Source: Sphingomonadaceae bacterium (GTDB taxonomy: Bacteria; Pseudomonadota; Alphaproteobacteria; Sphingomonadales; Sphingomonadaceae). From it: a stretch of DNA of 64,000 nucleotides. A program made the translations under genes and the position numbers. Position 1 is the stretch's first letter. Every line of letters begins with the position of its first letter. Positions 36,673 to 45,146 of this stretch are shown here, piece by piece. Where the stretch lies: positions 1-64,000 of the forward strand of contig JANYGB010000019.1 in NCBI GenBank assembly GCA_025359445.1, in the 5' to 3' direction. Under the pieces are notes generated by a model that searched no databases, had not been told where the DNA came from, and saw nothing but the letters and a program-made list of their open reading frames with translations.

Positions 36673-37952
36673 TGCCGCCACCCCGCATTTCGCGCGTGTT
36701 CGGCGCGGTCAACATCGGTTCGTTCCGCATTTCAGCGATGATCGCCGGGCTCACTGAAACCGGTGAAATGCTCGTGCTCGGCTCGGGCCACCGGGCTGCG
36801 CAAGGGATCAAGCGCGGCTACGTCACCGATATGGCCGCCGCGACCTTTGCGGTGCGCGACGCGGTCGAGCGCGCCGAGAAGATGGCCAACACCTCGGTGT
36901 CGAGCGTGTGGATCGGCACCTCGGGCGCGGGCCTGGCGAGTTCGGTCGCGCAAGTTGAGGTCGATATCGGCGGACGCCGGATCGAGGCTGACGATATCGA
37001 TCATCTGCTGGTTTCGGCGCGCGATGTGATCCAGCCCGACGGGCGGATGGTACTTCACGCGCAGCCCGCGCACTACACGCTCGACGGCGCGGATGGGGTA
37101 GCCGATCCCAAGGGGCTCCATGCCGAGCGGCTCGGGGTGGATATTCACGTGATGCTCGCCGATGGTGCACCGATCCGCAACATCACAGAAGCGGTGCAGA
37201 ACGCCCACCTCGATGTCGAAGCTGTCGTTGGTTCGCCGATTGCGGCGGGCTATGCCTGCCTGTCAGCCGAAGAGCGCGAACTGGGTGTGGCGCTGGTCGA
37301 ATTCGGCGGCGAGGTGACCAATGTCTCGGTTTATGCGGCAGGCATGCTGCTCGGGCTGGTGACGATCCCGCTGGGCTCGGGCGACATCACCGATGCGATC
37401 GCCTCGGCCTTCGGGATCCGGCGGTTCCAGGCCGAACGGCTCAAATGCGTCCACGGCTCGGCCATCGCCAGTCCGTCCGACCACCGCGAAATGATCCCGG
37501 TCAATGCGCCCGGCGAGGAAAGCAGCGGACCTGCCGCACGCCACGCCGATGACAAGAACCGCGTGCCGCGTGCCGAACTGGTCTCGGTTATCACCACGCA
37601 GCTGGCGGCATGGACCGAGGAAGTCGGCAAGGCGCTCAAGGGCTTGGGCTTCAGCGGACAGCGCGGCCAGCTGGTGGTGCTGACCGGCGGCGGAGCCGAG
37701 CTGGCTGGGCTGCCTGACTACGCGCAATCGGCGTTGGGCAAGCCGGTCCGGATCGGCCGCCCGCAGCAAATGAAGGGTTTGGCCGAGGCTCACGCGACAC
37801 CCGGGTTCACCACACTCGCCGGGCTGGTGCTCTATGCGGCGGCCGATCCGATCGACATCCGCGCGGTCGGACGCGGCTTCCAGCCGGTGATCCGCTATCG
37901 CGGGTTCAAGCTGGTTGGACGCCTGTACCACGCCATGCGCGAGTATTTTTAG
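36672..37952 (+). CDS. ftsA: Cell division protein FtsA
   Basis: Actin-like protein tethering FtsZ to the membrane. 426 aa; actin-fold segments VFGAVNIGSFRISAMIAG, LVEFGGEVTNVSVYA, LGSGDITDAIASAF and VVLTGGGAELAGL are visible. The C-terminal YRGFKLVGRLYHAMREYF resembles the amphipathic membrane-targeting helix. It shares one base with the ftsQ stop. A 147-base gap with its own control sequences follows before ftsZ. Confidence 0.96.
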   Translation: MPPPRISRVFGAVNIGSFRISAMIAGLTETGEMLVLGSGHRAAQGIKRGYVTDMAAATFAVRDAVERAEKMANTSVSSVWIGTSGAGLASSVAQVEVDIGGRRIEADDIDHLLVSARDVIQPDGRMVLHAQPAHYTLDGADGVADPKGLHAERLGVDIHVMLADGAPIRNITEAVQNAHLDVEAVVGSPIAAGYACLSAEERELGVALVEFGGEVTNVSVYAAGMLLGLVTIPLGSGDITDAIASAFGIRRFQAERLKCVHGSAIASPSDHREMIPVNAPGEESSGPAARHADDKNRVPRAELVSVITTQLAAWTEEVGKALKGLGFSGQRGQLVVLTGGGAELAGLPDYAQSALGKPVRIGRPQQMKGLAEAHATPGFTTLAGLVLYAAADPIDIRAVGRGFQPVIRYRGFKLVGRLYHAMREYF

Positions 37953-38053
37953 GATGGGCTGCGCTAAGGGCTGGCCCTCATCTGCATTTTGGTGACTGTG
38001 GACAAAGGCTTCGGCGGCTTTGATTCGCCGATTCTATGTGTGCAAGACCCGAA

Positions 38054-38068
38054 TTAACTGTAATTAAC
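38054..38068 (+). promoter_or_regulatory. TTAAC direct repeat in the ftsZ leader (CtrA-like)
   Basis: TTAACTGTAATTAAC lies 32-46 bases before the ftsZ ATG: two TTAAC copies with a 10-base period. The CtrA consensus is TTAA-N7-TTAA, i.e. an 11-base period, so this is one base short. In Caulobacter CtrA represses ftsZ. A good ribosome site (CAGGAGAC) precedes the ATG. Confidence 0.3.
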
Positions 38069-38099
38069 GCGTCCGCCGTCACGGCCAGGAGACATTCAA

Positions 38100-39701
38100 A
38101 TGAGCATCAATATCGGAGCGCCCGCTGTTGAAGAGCTTCGTCCCCGCATCACAGTGATCGGGGTGGGCGGAGCCGGCGGCAACGCCATCGCCAACATGAT
38201 CACCGCCGGGATCGAAGGGGTCGACTTCGTCGTTGCCAACACCGATGCGCAGGCGCTCAACAATTCGATCTCGGATCACCGGATCCAGTTGGGCTCGGAC
38301 ATCACCCAGGGCCTGGGTGCCGGGGCTCGCCCCGAAGTCGGCCGGGCGGCGGCAGAAGAAAGCATGGCCGAAATCGAGCGCGCGCTCGAAGGCGTGCACA
38401 TGTGCTTCATCGCAGCGGGCATGGGCGGCGGCACCGGCACCGGCGCTGCGCCAGTGGTTGCCAAGGCGGCGCGTGACAAAGGCGTGCTGACCGTAGGCGT
38501 GGTGACCAAACCGTTCCTGTTCGAAGGAACCCGCCGGATGCGCGCGGCTGACGCCGGGATCGAAGAACTGCAAAAGCACGTCGATACCCTGATCGTGATC
38601 CCCAACCAGAACCTATTTCTGGTCGCCAAGGCGGAAACCACTTTCAAGGAAGCCTTCCAGATGGCCGACGAGGTGCTCCAGCAGGGGGTGCGCTCGATAA
38701 CCGATCTGATGGTCATGCCCGGGCTGATCAATCTCGATTTCGCAGACGTCCGTTCGGTCATGGCCGAAATGGGCAAGGCGATGATGGGCACCGGCGAAGG
38801 CAGTGGCGAAAACCGTGCGCTTGAGGCGGCGGAAAAGGCGATCGCCAATCCGCTGCTCGACGGTGTCTCAATGCAAGGCGCCAAGGGCGTAATCATCTCG
38901 ATCATCGGCGGCGAAGACATGAAGCTGCTCGAAGTCGACGAAGCCGCCAATCATATCCGCGAATTGGTCGATCCCAACGCTAACATCATCTGGGGCTCGG
39001 CGTTCAATCCGGACCTTCAGGGCAAGATCCGCGTTTCGGTGGTCGCCACCGGGATCGAACAGACCGCCTCGATGGCCGAAGAAGCTGCGCGTCCGTTTAA
39101 CATGGGCAGCTCACGCGGGCCAGCGCGGCCGTCGATGGCAATGCCTGCGGCCGAACCGCTATTTGACCGCAACCCCGCGCCCGAGCCTTTGGCCGAGATT
39201 AGCGAGCCGGAACCGGTCGCCGCTATTGCAGATGACGATTGGGATATGCCCGGCACTTCCGCCAGCGAAGAGACTGCCACCGATCCGCTCGAACTCGAGC
39301 TTGAAGCAGACACCGGCAGCGACAGCGATGCCCCGCAAGGCTCCGGCGGCGACGATGAGCTGCTGCTTGATGCGTCGCGGCTGGCTGATGAAGATGCGCC
39401 TGTCGGCAGCGGTGGGTTCATGCCCGGCCGTCGCCGCGGACTTGTCTCTAGCGACGATGACTCGCTGGGCGATGGCGGCGACGGTGCTTCCGATGCGGCA
39501 CCCGAACCGGCAGCGCCTGCGCCGCCGGCCGCAAACCCTGTTCGCAATACCCCGCCCAAGGCCGGCAGCGGGGCAACGCTGTTCGAACGCATGGCCAACT
39601 TGTCGCGCGGCGGACGCAGTGCCACCGAAGACGATGATGATGACGAAGAAGGCCCCTCGATCTCGATCCCAAGGTTCCTTGGCCGCCAGAACAACCAATA
39701 G
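38100..39701 (+). CDS. ftsZ: Cell division protein FtsZ with a long acidic linker
   Basis: Tubulin-like GTPase forming the Z ring. 533 aa. GTP loop [10 protein letters not shown] (109-118), [10 protein letters not shown] (21-30) and NVDFAD-like [11 protein letters not shown] are intact. The globular core ends near residue 320. About 200 residues of Ala/Pro/Glu/Asp-rich linker follow, ending in the conserved tail [11 protein letters not shown] that binds FtsA. Family members are often 380-510 aa, so this linker is long. It has its own leader, separate from ftsA. Confidence 0.97.
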   Translation: MSINIGAPAVEELRPRITVIGVGGAGGNAIANMITAGIEGVDFVVANTDAQALNNSISDHRIQLGSDITQGLGAGARPEVGRAAAEESMAEIERALEGVHMCFIAAGMGGGTGTGAAPVVAKAARDKGVLTVGVVTKPFLFEGTRRMRAADAGIEELQKHVDTLIVIPNQNLFLVAKAETTFKEAFQMADEVLQQGVRSITDLMVMPGLINLDFADVRSVMAEMGKAMMGTGEGSGENRALEAAEKAIANPLLDGVSMQGAKGVIISIIGGEDMKLLEVDEAANHIRELVDPNANIIWGSAFNPDLQGKIRVSVVATGIEQTASMAEEAARPFNMGSSRGPARPSMAMPAAEPLFDRNPAPEPLAEISEPEPVAAIADDDWDMPGTSASEETATDPLELELEADTGSDSDAPQGSGGDDELLLDASRLADEDAPVGSGGFMPGRRRGLVSSDDDSLGDGGDGASDAAPEPAAPAPPAANPVRNTPPKAGSGATLFERMANLSRGGRSATEDDDDDEEGPSISIPRFLGRQNNQ

Positions 39702-39730
39702 ATTGTTGCGATCGCATTAGGACGCGGTTC

Positions 39731-39757
39731 AGCCGGGGCGGGGTATCCGCCCCGGCT
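39731..39757 (+). terminator. Strong hairpin after ftsZ
   Basis: AGCCGGGGCGG and CCGCCCCGGCT form a perfect 11-base stem with loop GGTAT, 30 bases after the ftsZ stop. There is no T-run, but it marks the end of the dcw cluster and could pause or protect the transcript. Confidence 0.65.
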
Positions 39758-39779
39758 GCCGCTTGCCAGCGGCCGTCAA

Positions 39780-41636
39780 ATGAGTGAACCCGCGCCAATG
39801 TCCCAGCCAGTCGGCCGAATTTCGGGGTTCCGTAGCAAGCTTGCCGGTGCTGCGCTCGGCTGCGCGTTGATTGGCGGGGCGTTGGTGCCGCAAACGGCCC
39901 TGGCCGATCCGGTGGTCCAGTCTTTGCCGGTGCAATCTGCCGGGATGAAGCTCAACGATGCGCTGGGCTTGCTGGCGCGCAATCCGCAGGACCTTGAAGC
40001 CTTGATCGCTGCCGGGCGGGCCTCGCTAGAGCTGGGCGATGTGCAGGCGGCAATCGGCTTCTTCCATCGCGCTGACACGCTGTGGCCGGGCTCGGTGCGA
40101 GCCAAGGCGGGACTGGCCGGGGCGTTTGTGCTGGGCGCAGACCCGATCGCGGCGATCAGCATGTTCAAGGATGCCGAGAAGTTCGGTCCGATCGACGCCG
40201 CGCGGGTGGCCGATCGCGGGCTGGCTTATGATTTGGTGGGCGATAATCAGACTGCGCAGGCGTATTACCGCCAATCACTCGCGCTGACGGCAAGCGACGA
40301 AACTTCACGCAGATTGGCGCTGAGCCAGGCGATTTCCGGCGACCGGCGCGGTATGGAAGCTACGCTTGGCCCGCTGCTCCAGCGGCAAGACAAGGGTGCC
40401 TGGCGCGCCCGGGCGTTTGCGCTGGCGATCCTGGGCGTGCCCGACGAGGCTGAAAGCATCGTGCACCAGACCATGCCCGAGGAGATGGCCAATTCGATGA
40501 CCGCCTACTTGCGCTATATGCCCAAGCTGACTGCGGCGCAGCAGGCCGCAGCGGGCAACCTTGGCCAGTTTCCGCGCGCCGCCGAAATTGGTCACGACGA
40601 TCCGCGCTTTGCTGCTTACGCCCGCCCGCGCGTGGTGCTGGCTGCGGTTGCTCCGCCGCCGGTGCTGGGCAAAAACGACGGCAAGAACAAGGGCAAAGAT
40701 AAGGATAAATCGCGGGACAAGCCGAAGGACCGCGATAAGCCCCCGCAACTGGCAGTGGCGGCCCCGGTGCCGGTGCCAAGCCCGCCAGTCAGCCGCGAGC
40801 TCGACGCGATACCGCCGCGGGTAATCGTCGCCCCACCGCCTGCGCTGCCCAAACCGTTGCCGTTGCCGTTGTCGCTGCCTGCGCCGCTGCCAGCTCCAGC
40901 TCCAGCTCCAGCTCCAGCTCCAGCTCCAGCTCCAGCTCCGCAGCCGGTACCTACGCCCCGGCCGTTGCCGATCCCGGCCCCGAGCCCCGGCTTGCCCTCA
41001 ATCAATTCCGGCCCGGTTTTCAATTTGCCTCCGCAGACCAAGCCGCCAGCGACGCCCGTTGCCAATCCGCCCGTCCGGCGCGCTGCTGCGGAATCGATCG
41101 ATGAAGCCTTCGCCGACTTTACCCCGCCCAGCCGCGAGATTGAGCCGCAAGCTGGCGCGGTCGATTTGCGCCGTCTCGACCGCTCGGCCAAGCCGGCTGC
41201 GGTCTCCGTGGTCAAGGGCAGCGACAAGGCAGCGGACAAGGCCAAACCGGGCGCAAAACCCCAGCCGGGTGACAAGGCCAAACCCGGCGATAAGGCCAAG
41301 CTGGACGACAAGTCCAAAGACAAGTCCAAAGACAAGGCCAAGGACAGCAAGCTCACCCAGCCCAGCCGGGTCTGGGTTCAGGTTGCCACCGGCCGCGACA
41401 AGGCTGCGCTGGGTTCTGACTGGCGGCGCATGGTCAAAGACGATCCGGCAGTGTTCAAAGGCAAAAAGGCCTATCTCACTGCCTGGGGCCAAGCCAACCG
41501 CTTGCTCGCCGGTCCGTTTGAAAGCCAGAAAGACGCCGCTGCGTTCCTCGCCGCGCTCAAGAAGGCTGGCGTTTCGGGGGGCTTTGCCTGGACCAGTGCG
41601 GCGGGCCAAGTGGTTGATCCGCTCGGCGGCAAATAA
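39780..41636 (+). CDS. TPR and SPOR-domain protein
   Basis: 618 aa, likely envelope protein binding denuded septal glycan. It has a signal peptide (about 18-42, GAALGCALIGGALVPQTALA) and TPR-like helices (about 55-290). A long proline-rich region (300-420) contains the Ala-Pro microsatellite. A Lys/Asp-rich stretch (about 480-525: DKAKPGDKAKLDDKSKDKSK) comes next. A C-terminal SPOR domain (about 530-610) begins near RVWVQVATGRDKAALG. Its place directly after ftsZ fits a division role. Start ATG 39780. Confidence 0.85.
   Translation: MSEPAPMSQPVGRISGFRSKLAGAALGCALIGGALVPQTALADPVVQSLPVQSAGMKLNDALGLLARNPQDLEALIAAGRASLELGDVQAAIGFFHRADTLWPGSVRAKAGLAGAFVLGADPIAAISMFKDAEKFGPIDAARVADRGLAYDLVGDNQTAQAYYRQSLALTASDETSRRLALSQAISGDRRGMEATLGPLLQRQDKGAWRARAFALAILGVPDEAESIVHQTMPEEMANSMTAYLRYMPKLTAAQQAAAGNLGQFPRAAEIGHDDPRFAAYARPRVVLAAVAPPPVLGKNDGKNKGKDKDKSRDKPKDRDKPPQLAVAAPVPVPSPPVSRELDAIPPRVIVAPPPALPKPLPLPLSLPAPLPAPAPAPAPAPAPAPAPQPVPTPRPLPIPAPSPGLPSINSGPVFNLPPQTKPPATPVANPPVRRAAAESIDEAFADFTPPSREIEPQAGAVDLRRLDRSAKPAAVSVVKGSDKAADKAKPGAKPQPGDKAKPGDKAKLDDKSKDKSKDKAKDSKLTQPSRVWVQVATGRDKAALGSDWRRMVKDDPAVFKGKKAYLTAWGQANRLLAGPFESQKDAAAFLAALKKAGVSGGFAWTSAAGQVVDPLGGK
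40890..40937 (+). repeat. CCAGCT hexanucleotide tandem repeat in the SPOR gene
   Basis: Eight exact copies of CCAGCT in a row, translated as alternating Ala-Pro in the linker. The 6-base unit keeps the frame, so slippage would change linker length without breaking the protein. Confidence 0.9.
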
Positions 41637-41709
41637 GCGCGGCAGGCGTTTTCAACCGCTTTTCCACACTTTGTGAACAGGCTTGTCGAGTTATGCGCAG
41701 GCCAGCGCC

Positions 41710-42264
41710 ATGGCGTCATTGTCCTTGGGGGCCTTACCGCTGCATCCAGCAGCGATGATGCAGGTCACCCATGACATGGAACAAGGCGACGACGACGACG
41801 CCCCCGTCGATATGCTCGCGTCGCTGTTCGAGGCGCGCGGCTGGCCGTGCGAATTCGTCGGTGAGGACGAAATCTCGGGTGAGATCAAGGGCAGCTGGGC
41901 GACTTACACCTTGCGCGGGGTGTGGCGGCGCGAGGATCACGTGCTGCAGATGCTGTGCCTGCCCGATATCCGCGTCCCCGATGACAAGCGCGCCGCGATG
42001 TTCGAACTGCTCGCGCTGGTCAACGAACAGCTGTGGGTCGGGCATTTCGACTTGTGGTCGAGTGGTAGCGTGCTGCTGTACCGTCACGGCCTGCTGCTTG
42101 GCGACGATGGCCTGCTCAGCCTGAGCCAGGCACAGGTTGCAGTCGAGGCGGCGGTCGAGGAATGCGACCGGTTCTATCCCGCGTTCCAGTTTGTGCTGTG
42201 GGGCGACAAGAGCCCCGCCGATGCGCTCGCCAGTTCGCTGGTTGACGCTGCGGGCGAGGCTTAG
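41710..42264 (+). CDS. YbjN domain protein
   Basis: 184 aa from ATG 41710 (a TTG at 41683 and ATGs at 41755/41758 are alternatives). The central DMLASLFEARGWPCEFVGED and the LVNEQLWVGHFDLWSSGSVL pattern match bacterial YbjN-domain proteins, a chaperone-like fold of poorly known function. Near-constant neighbour of proC in related bacteria by my recollection. It is followed directly by the family C repeat. Confidence 0.85.
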   Translation: MASLSLGALPLHPAAMMQVTHDMEQGDDDDAPVDMLASLFEARGWPCEFVGEDEISGEIKGSWATYTLRGVWRREDHVLQMLCLPDIRVPDDKRAAMFELLALVNEQLWVGHFDLWSSGSVLLYRHGLLLGDDGLLSLSQAQVAVEAAVEECDRFYPAFQFVLWGDKSPADALASSLVDAAGEA

Positions 42265-42415
42265 CCCCCTCTCCAAGCTTCGCTAGCTCCAAGCGGAGCA
42301 AGCTGTGCTATCCTCTCCCGCAAGGGGAGAGGAGCACGGTTGCTATTCCTCTCCCCTTGCGGGAGAGGATACGCAGGCTTGGCGGCTTGCCGCCTAGCCG
42401 CAGTTGGAGAGGGGT
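42265..42415. repeat. Family C nested palindrome between ybjN-like gene and proC
   Basis: Outer arms CCCCTCTCCAA (42266-42276) and TTGGAGAGGGG (42404-42414). The inner perfect 25-base inverted repeat is at 42309-42333 and 42347-42371, with a 13-base loop. Each inner arm is itself nearly palindromic (TCCTCTCCCGCAAGGGGAGA). The right outer arm supplies the proC ribosome-binding site. It is unlike families A and B in sequence. Confidence 0.85.
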
Positions 42416-42419
42416 TTTC

Positions 42420-43217
42420 ATGCAATCAATTCTCATCCTGGGCTGCGGCAATATGGGCGGGGCGATGCTGGCCGGGTGGCTGGCTTCGGACTTGTCGCTC
42501 AAGCTGACGGTGGTCGATCCGGCATTAACCGAAGTGCCTGCCGGAGTGCGATTGCTGCGTCAGGTCCCAGCCGAACCGTTCGATATGATCCTGCTCGGGA
42601 TCAAGCCGCAATTACTGGGCGAAGTTGCTCCCGCGCTCGCCGCTGTCATGACTGCTGACACCGTGCTGCTCTCGATCCTGGCGGGCGCTGAGATCGCCAG
42701 CCTGGCCGGGCATTTTCCGGTCAATGGCGGGATCGTGCGGGTCATGCCCAATCTTGCCGCAGCCATCGGCAAATCACCGATCGGGTTGTTCGGTGCGGGC
42801 TTGACCAAAGAATCCCGCGCCGCCGTCACCGAGCTCATGGTTCCGCTCGGCACCCCTGAATGGCTCGTGCGCGAGGCCGATCTTGAGGCAGTGACCGCAC
42901 TTGCCGGGTCGGGTCCGGCGTTTGTCTACCGGTTTATTGACGCGCTGGCTGCGGGCGGCGCATCGCTGGGCCTCGATCCGGCGCAGGCGCAGCGGCTGGC
43001 ACTGAGCATGGTCGAAGGCGCGGCACTGCTCGCTGTACAAGCCAACGCGCCGCCTGCCGCACTGGCGCGGCGGGTGACCAGTCCGGCCGGCACGACTGCG
43101 GCCGGATTGGCGGTGCTGGACGATCACGCGGCGCTGGAAAGCCTGATCGCAGCCACCCTGGGCGCCGCGCGCGATCGCGGGGCAGGGCTGGCCGCCGAGG
43201 CGCGCGGCGAGAGCTGA
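42420..43217 (+). CDS. proC: Pyrroline-5-carboxylate reductase
   Basis: Final step of proline synthesis, NAD(P)H-dependent. 265 aa with GCGNMGGAMLAGWL at the N-terminus, RVMPNLAAAIGKSP, and the C-terminal VTSPAGTTAAGLAVLDD signature. ATG 42420 is preceded by GGAGAGGGG from the family C repeat; the ORF could extend upstream only through the repeat. proB, the first enzyme of the pathway, is 3 kb downstream. Confidence 0.96.
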   Translation: MQSILILGCGNMGGAMLAGWLASDLSLKLTVVDPALTEVPAGVRLLRQVPAEPFDMILLGIKPQLLGEVAPALAAVMTADTVLLSILAGAEIASLAGHFPVNGGIVRVMPNLAAAIGKSPIGLFGAGLTKESRAAVTELMVPLGTPEWLVREADLEAVTALAGSGPAFVYRFIDALAAGGASLGLDPAQAQRLALSMVEGAALLAVQANAPPAALARRVTSPAGTTAAGLAVLDDHAALESLIAATLGAARDRGAGLAAEARGES

Positions 43218-43324
43218 TACAATCTGCGACATCCATTTGTCCGGTTTCGCTTGAAACTGCGCCCGGCAAAGCCGATATTCATGGACAGCCGCCCGCCTTG
43301 GGCGCGCTAACAGGAGTTTAATCC

Positions 43325-44065
43325 ATGGCTGAATGGAATGATCCGCAGTCCACGCGCAGCCCGTTCGGGGCGCAACCGCAGCTCAACGGCGAGCTGATCG
43401 GCGCAGCGCGTGACGAAGGTTTGCGCGCCTACATGCTGTCGATCTACAATTACATGGCCTCGGGCGTGCTGCTTTCAGGCGTGGTCGCGCTCTTGTTTGC
43501 GCGCTCCGGGCTCGCGCTGCAGGTCCTGCAAACCCCGCTGCGCTGGCTGATCATGCTGGCCCCGCTCGGCTTTGTGATGGCGATGAGCTTCGGGCTCCAA
43601 AAGATGCAGACCTCGACACTGCGGGCACTGTTCTGGGGCTTTTCGGTAACGATGGGCTTGTCGCTTTCGTCGATTTTCCTGGTTTACACCGGAACTTCGG
43701 TCGCGATGACCTTCTTCGCTACTGCTGGCGCCTTTGGTGGCCTCAGCCTCTATGGCTACACCACCAAGCGTAACCTGTCCGCAATGGGCTCGTTCATGGT
43801 CATGGGGCTGATCGGGATCATTATTGCGATGGTCCTGAACCTGTTCCTGCAATCGAGCGCGGTTGCGCTGGCAATCTCGGTCCTTGGCGTGCTGATCTTC
43901 GCCGGGCTGACTGCGTGGGATACGCAGCGACTGCGCGCTGCCTACTACGCTGTACGGGGCACCGAAATGATGCAGAAAGTCGTGATCATGGGCGCGCTCA
44001 GCCTTTATCTCGATTTCATCAACATGTTCCAGTTCCTGCTCAGCTTTATGGGCGATCGCCGCTAA
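43325..44065 (+). CDS. Bax inhibitor-1/YccA family membrane protein
   Basis: 246 aa with seven hydrophobic segments and the BI-1 C-terminal pattern GALSLYLDFINMFQFLLSFM. The N-terminal tail is polar and carries DEGLRAYMLSIYNYMA. Members are thought to be pH-sensitive Ca2+ leak channels or FtsH modulators. ATG 43325 follows an AGGAG site. Monocistronic by spacing, with a terminator after it. Confidence 0.93.
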   Translation: MAEWNDPQSTRSPFGAQPQLNGELIGAARDEGLRAYMLSIYNYMASGVLLSGVVALLFARSGLALQVLQTPLRWLIMLAPLGFVMAMSFGLQKMQTSTLRALFWGFSVTMGLSLSSIFLVYTGTSVAMTFFATAGAFGGLSLYGYTTKRNLSAMGSFMVMGLIGIIIAMVLNLFLQSSAVALAISVLGVLIFAGLTAWDTQRLRAAYYAVRGTEMMQKVVIMGALSLYLDFINMFQFLLSFMGDRR

Positions 44066-44088
44066 GCAAATCGATCTGACGTCAAACT

Positions 44089-44118
44089 TGCCCGGTGCGC
44101 TTTACGGCGCGCCGGGCA
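44089..44118 (+). terminator. Rho-independent-like terminator after the BI-1 gene
   Basis: TGCCCGGTGCGC pairs with GCGCGCCGGGCA around loop TTTACG (one G-T pair), followed by TTTGCTTTATT. It lies 23 bases after the stop codon. Confidence 0.75.
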
Positions 44119-44209
44119 TTTGCTTTATTACGTCAAGCGGTTACGGAATTCAGCTTCACGAAATATCTGACCTGCCAAGCGGCTGGTAACGCCATCAGGG
44201 ACGGCCATC

Positions 44210-45022
44210 ATGGGTTCGCAATATAACAAGTTTTTAATCGGGGCAGCGCTGCTGCTGATGGCCGCCGAGCTATCGGCCAAGCCCAAAAAGGCCCCGCCGC
44301 CGCCGCCGCCCCCACCACCTCCGCCGGTGATCATTTACATTCCCCCGCGCCCCACCCCGCCGCTGGGTGCATCCCCGCTGTTCAAGGTGCCGCCGCTCGG
44401 CATCAATGGCACCCGCCAATCGATCAACACCAATATCGCGCCGTTCCAGACGGTGTGGAATTTGCGCTCGGCCTATAATGTTGCCGCGCTCAATTGCCTG
44501 CGGCCCGAACAGGCTGACATCCTGATTGGCTACAAGCGCTTCCTCAAGATCTACAAGGTTGGTCTGCTTAAGGCGAACCGGGCGGTCGATGCCGATTATC
44601 GCAAGCGCTTTGGCGCAGCATATATCCGCCCGCGCGAGGCCTATATGACCCAAGTCTACAACTATTACGCGTTTCCCCCGACGGTGCGAAATTTTTGTGA
44701 CGCGGCGCTGATCATGGCGCGCGAATCGATGACGCTCAAGCCGGCCGGGCTGACCGAATTCGCAGTGCGCTATATTCCCCAGTTCGACGGCGTGTTCGAG
44801 AATTTTTACCGATCATACGATCAGTACGGCGCCGATGCAGCAGCCTGGGACGCCAAGTATGCGCCGGTTGTGGTCGCACCTGTGATGGTAGTTGTGCCGC
44901 CCATCGGCGCAGCGGGGCCGGTGATTGTTCCTGCCCCCGGCACCGTGACGCCAATGACGGTTCCGGCGCCCAAAGCCGTCATTCAGGCACCTGCGGCGAC
45001 CGCGACCGCGCCGGGCCGCTGA
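44210..45022 (+). CDS. Proline-rich exported protein of unknown function
   Basis: 270 aa. A signal peptide (MGSQYNKFLIGAALLLMAAE, then LSAKP) is followed at once by a run of eleven prolines. A conserved-looking central part (QTVWNLRSAYNVAALNCLRP, ADILIGYKRFLKIYKVGLLK) holds Cys pairs that could form a disulfide, and an Ala/Pro/Val-rich tail ends it. Family not named. Periplasmic or surface location likely. Probably found across sphingomonads. Confidence 0.65.
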   Translation: MGSQYNKFLIGAALLLMAAELSAKPKKAPPPPPPPPPPPVIIYIPPRPTPPLGASPLFKVPPLGINGTRQSINTNIAPFQTVWNLRSAYNVAALNCLRPEQADILIGYKRFLKIYKVGLLKANRAVDADYRKRFGAAYIRPREAYMTQVYNYYAFPPTVRNFCDAALIMARESMTLKPAGLTEFAVRYIPQFDGVFENFYRSYDQYGADAAAWDAKYAPVVVAPVMVVVPPIGAAGPVIVPAPGTVTPMTVPAPKAVIQAPAATATAPGR

Positions 45023-45146
45023 TTTGGACCAATGCCTTCGATTCCGCCTTTAGTGGGTGCTGGCCGTTCATTAGAGCGAGCCCACGCGCCTGAGCCGGTC
45101 GAAGGCTACGCGCGACATTTCTCTTATTATCCGCTAGTGGCCCCAA

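Noticed and set aside
40616..41356. Minus-strand Gly/Ser-rich frame over the SPOR gene
   Set aside because: Created by the repeat-rich antisense of the Pro/Ala linker; no independent support.
42265..42415. CRISPR-like repeats
   Set aside because: Only two inverted arms with one loop; no direct repeats with spacers and no cas genes.
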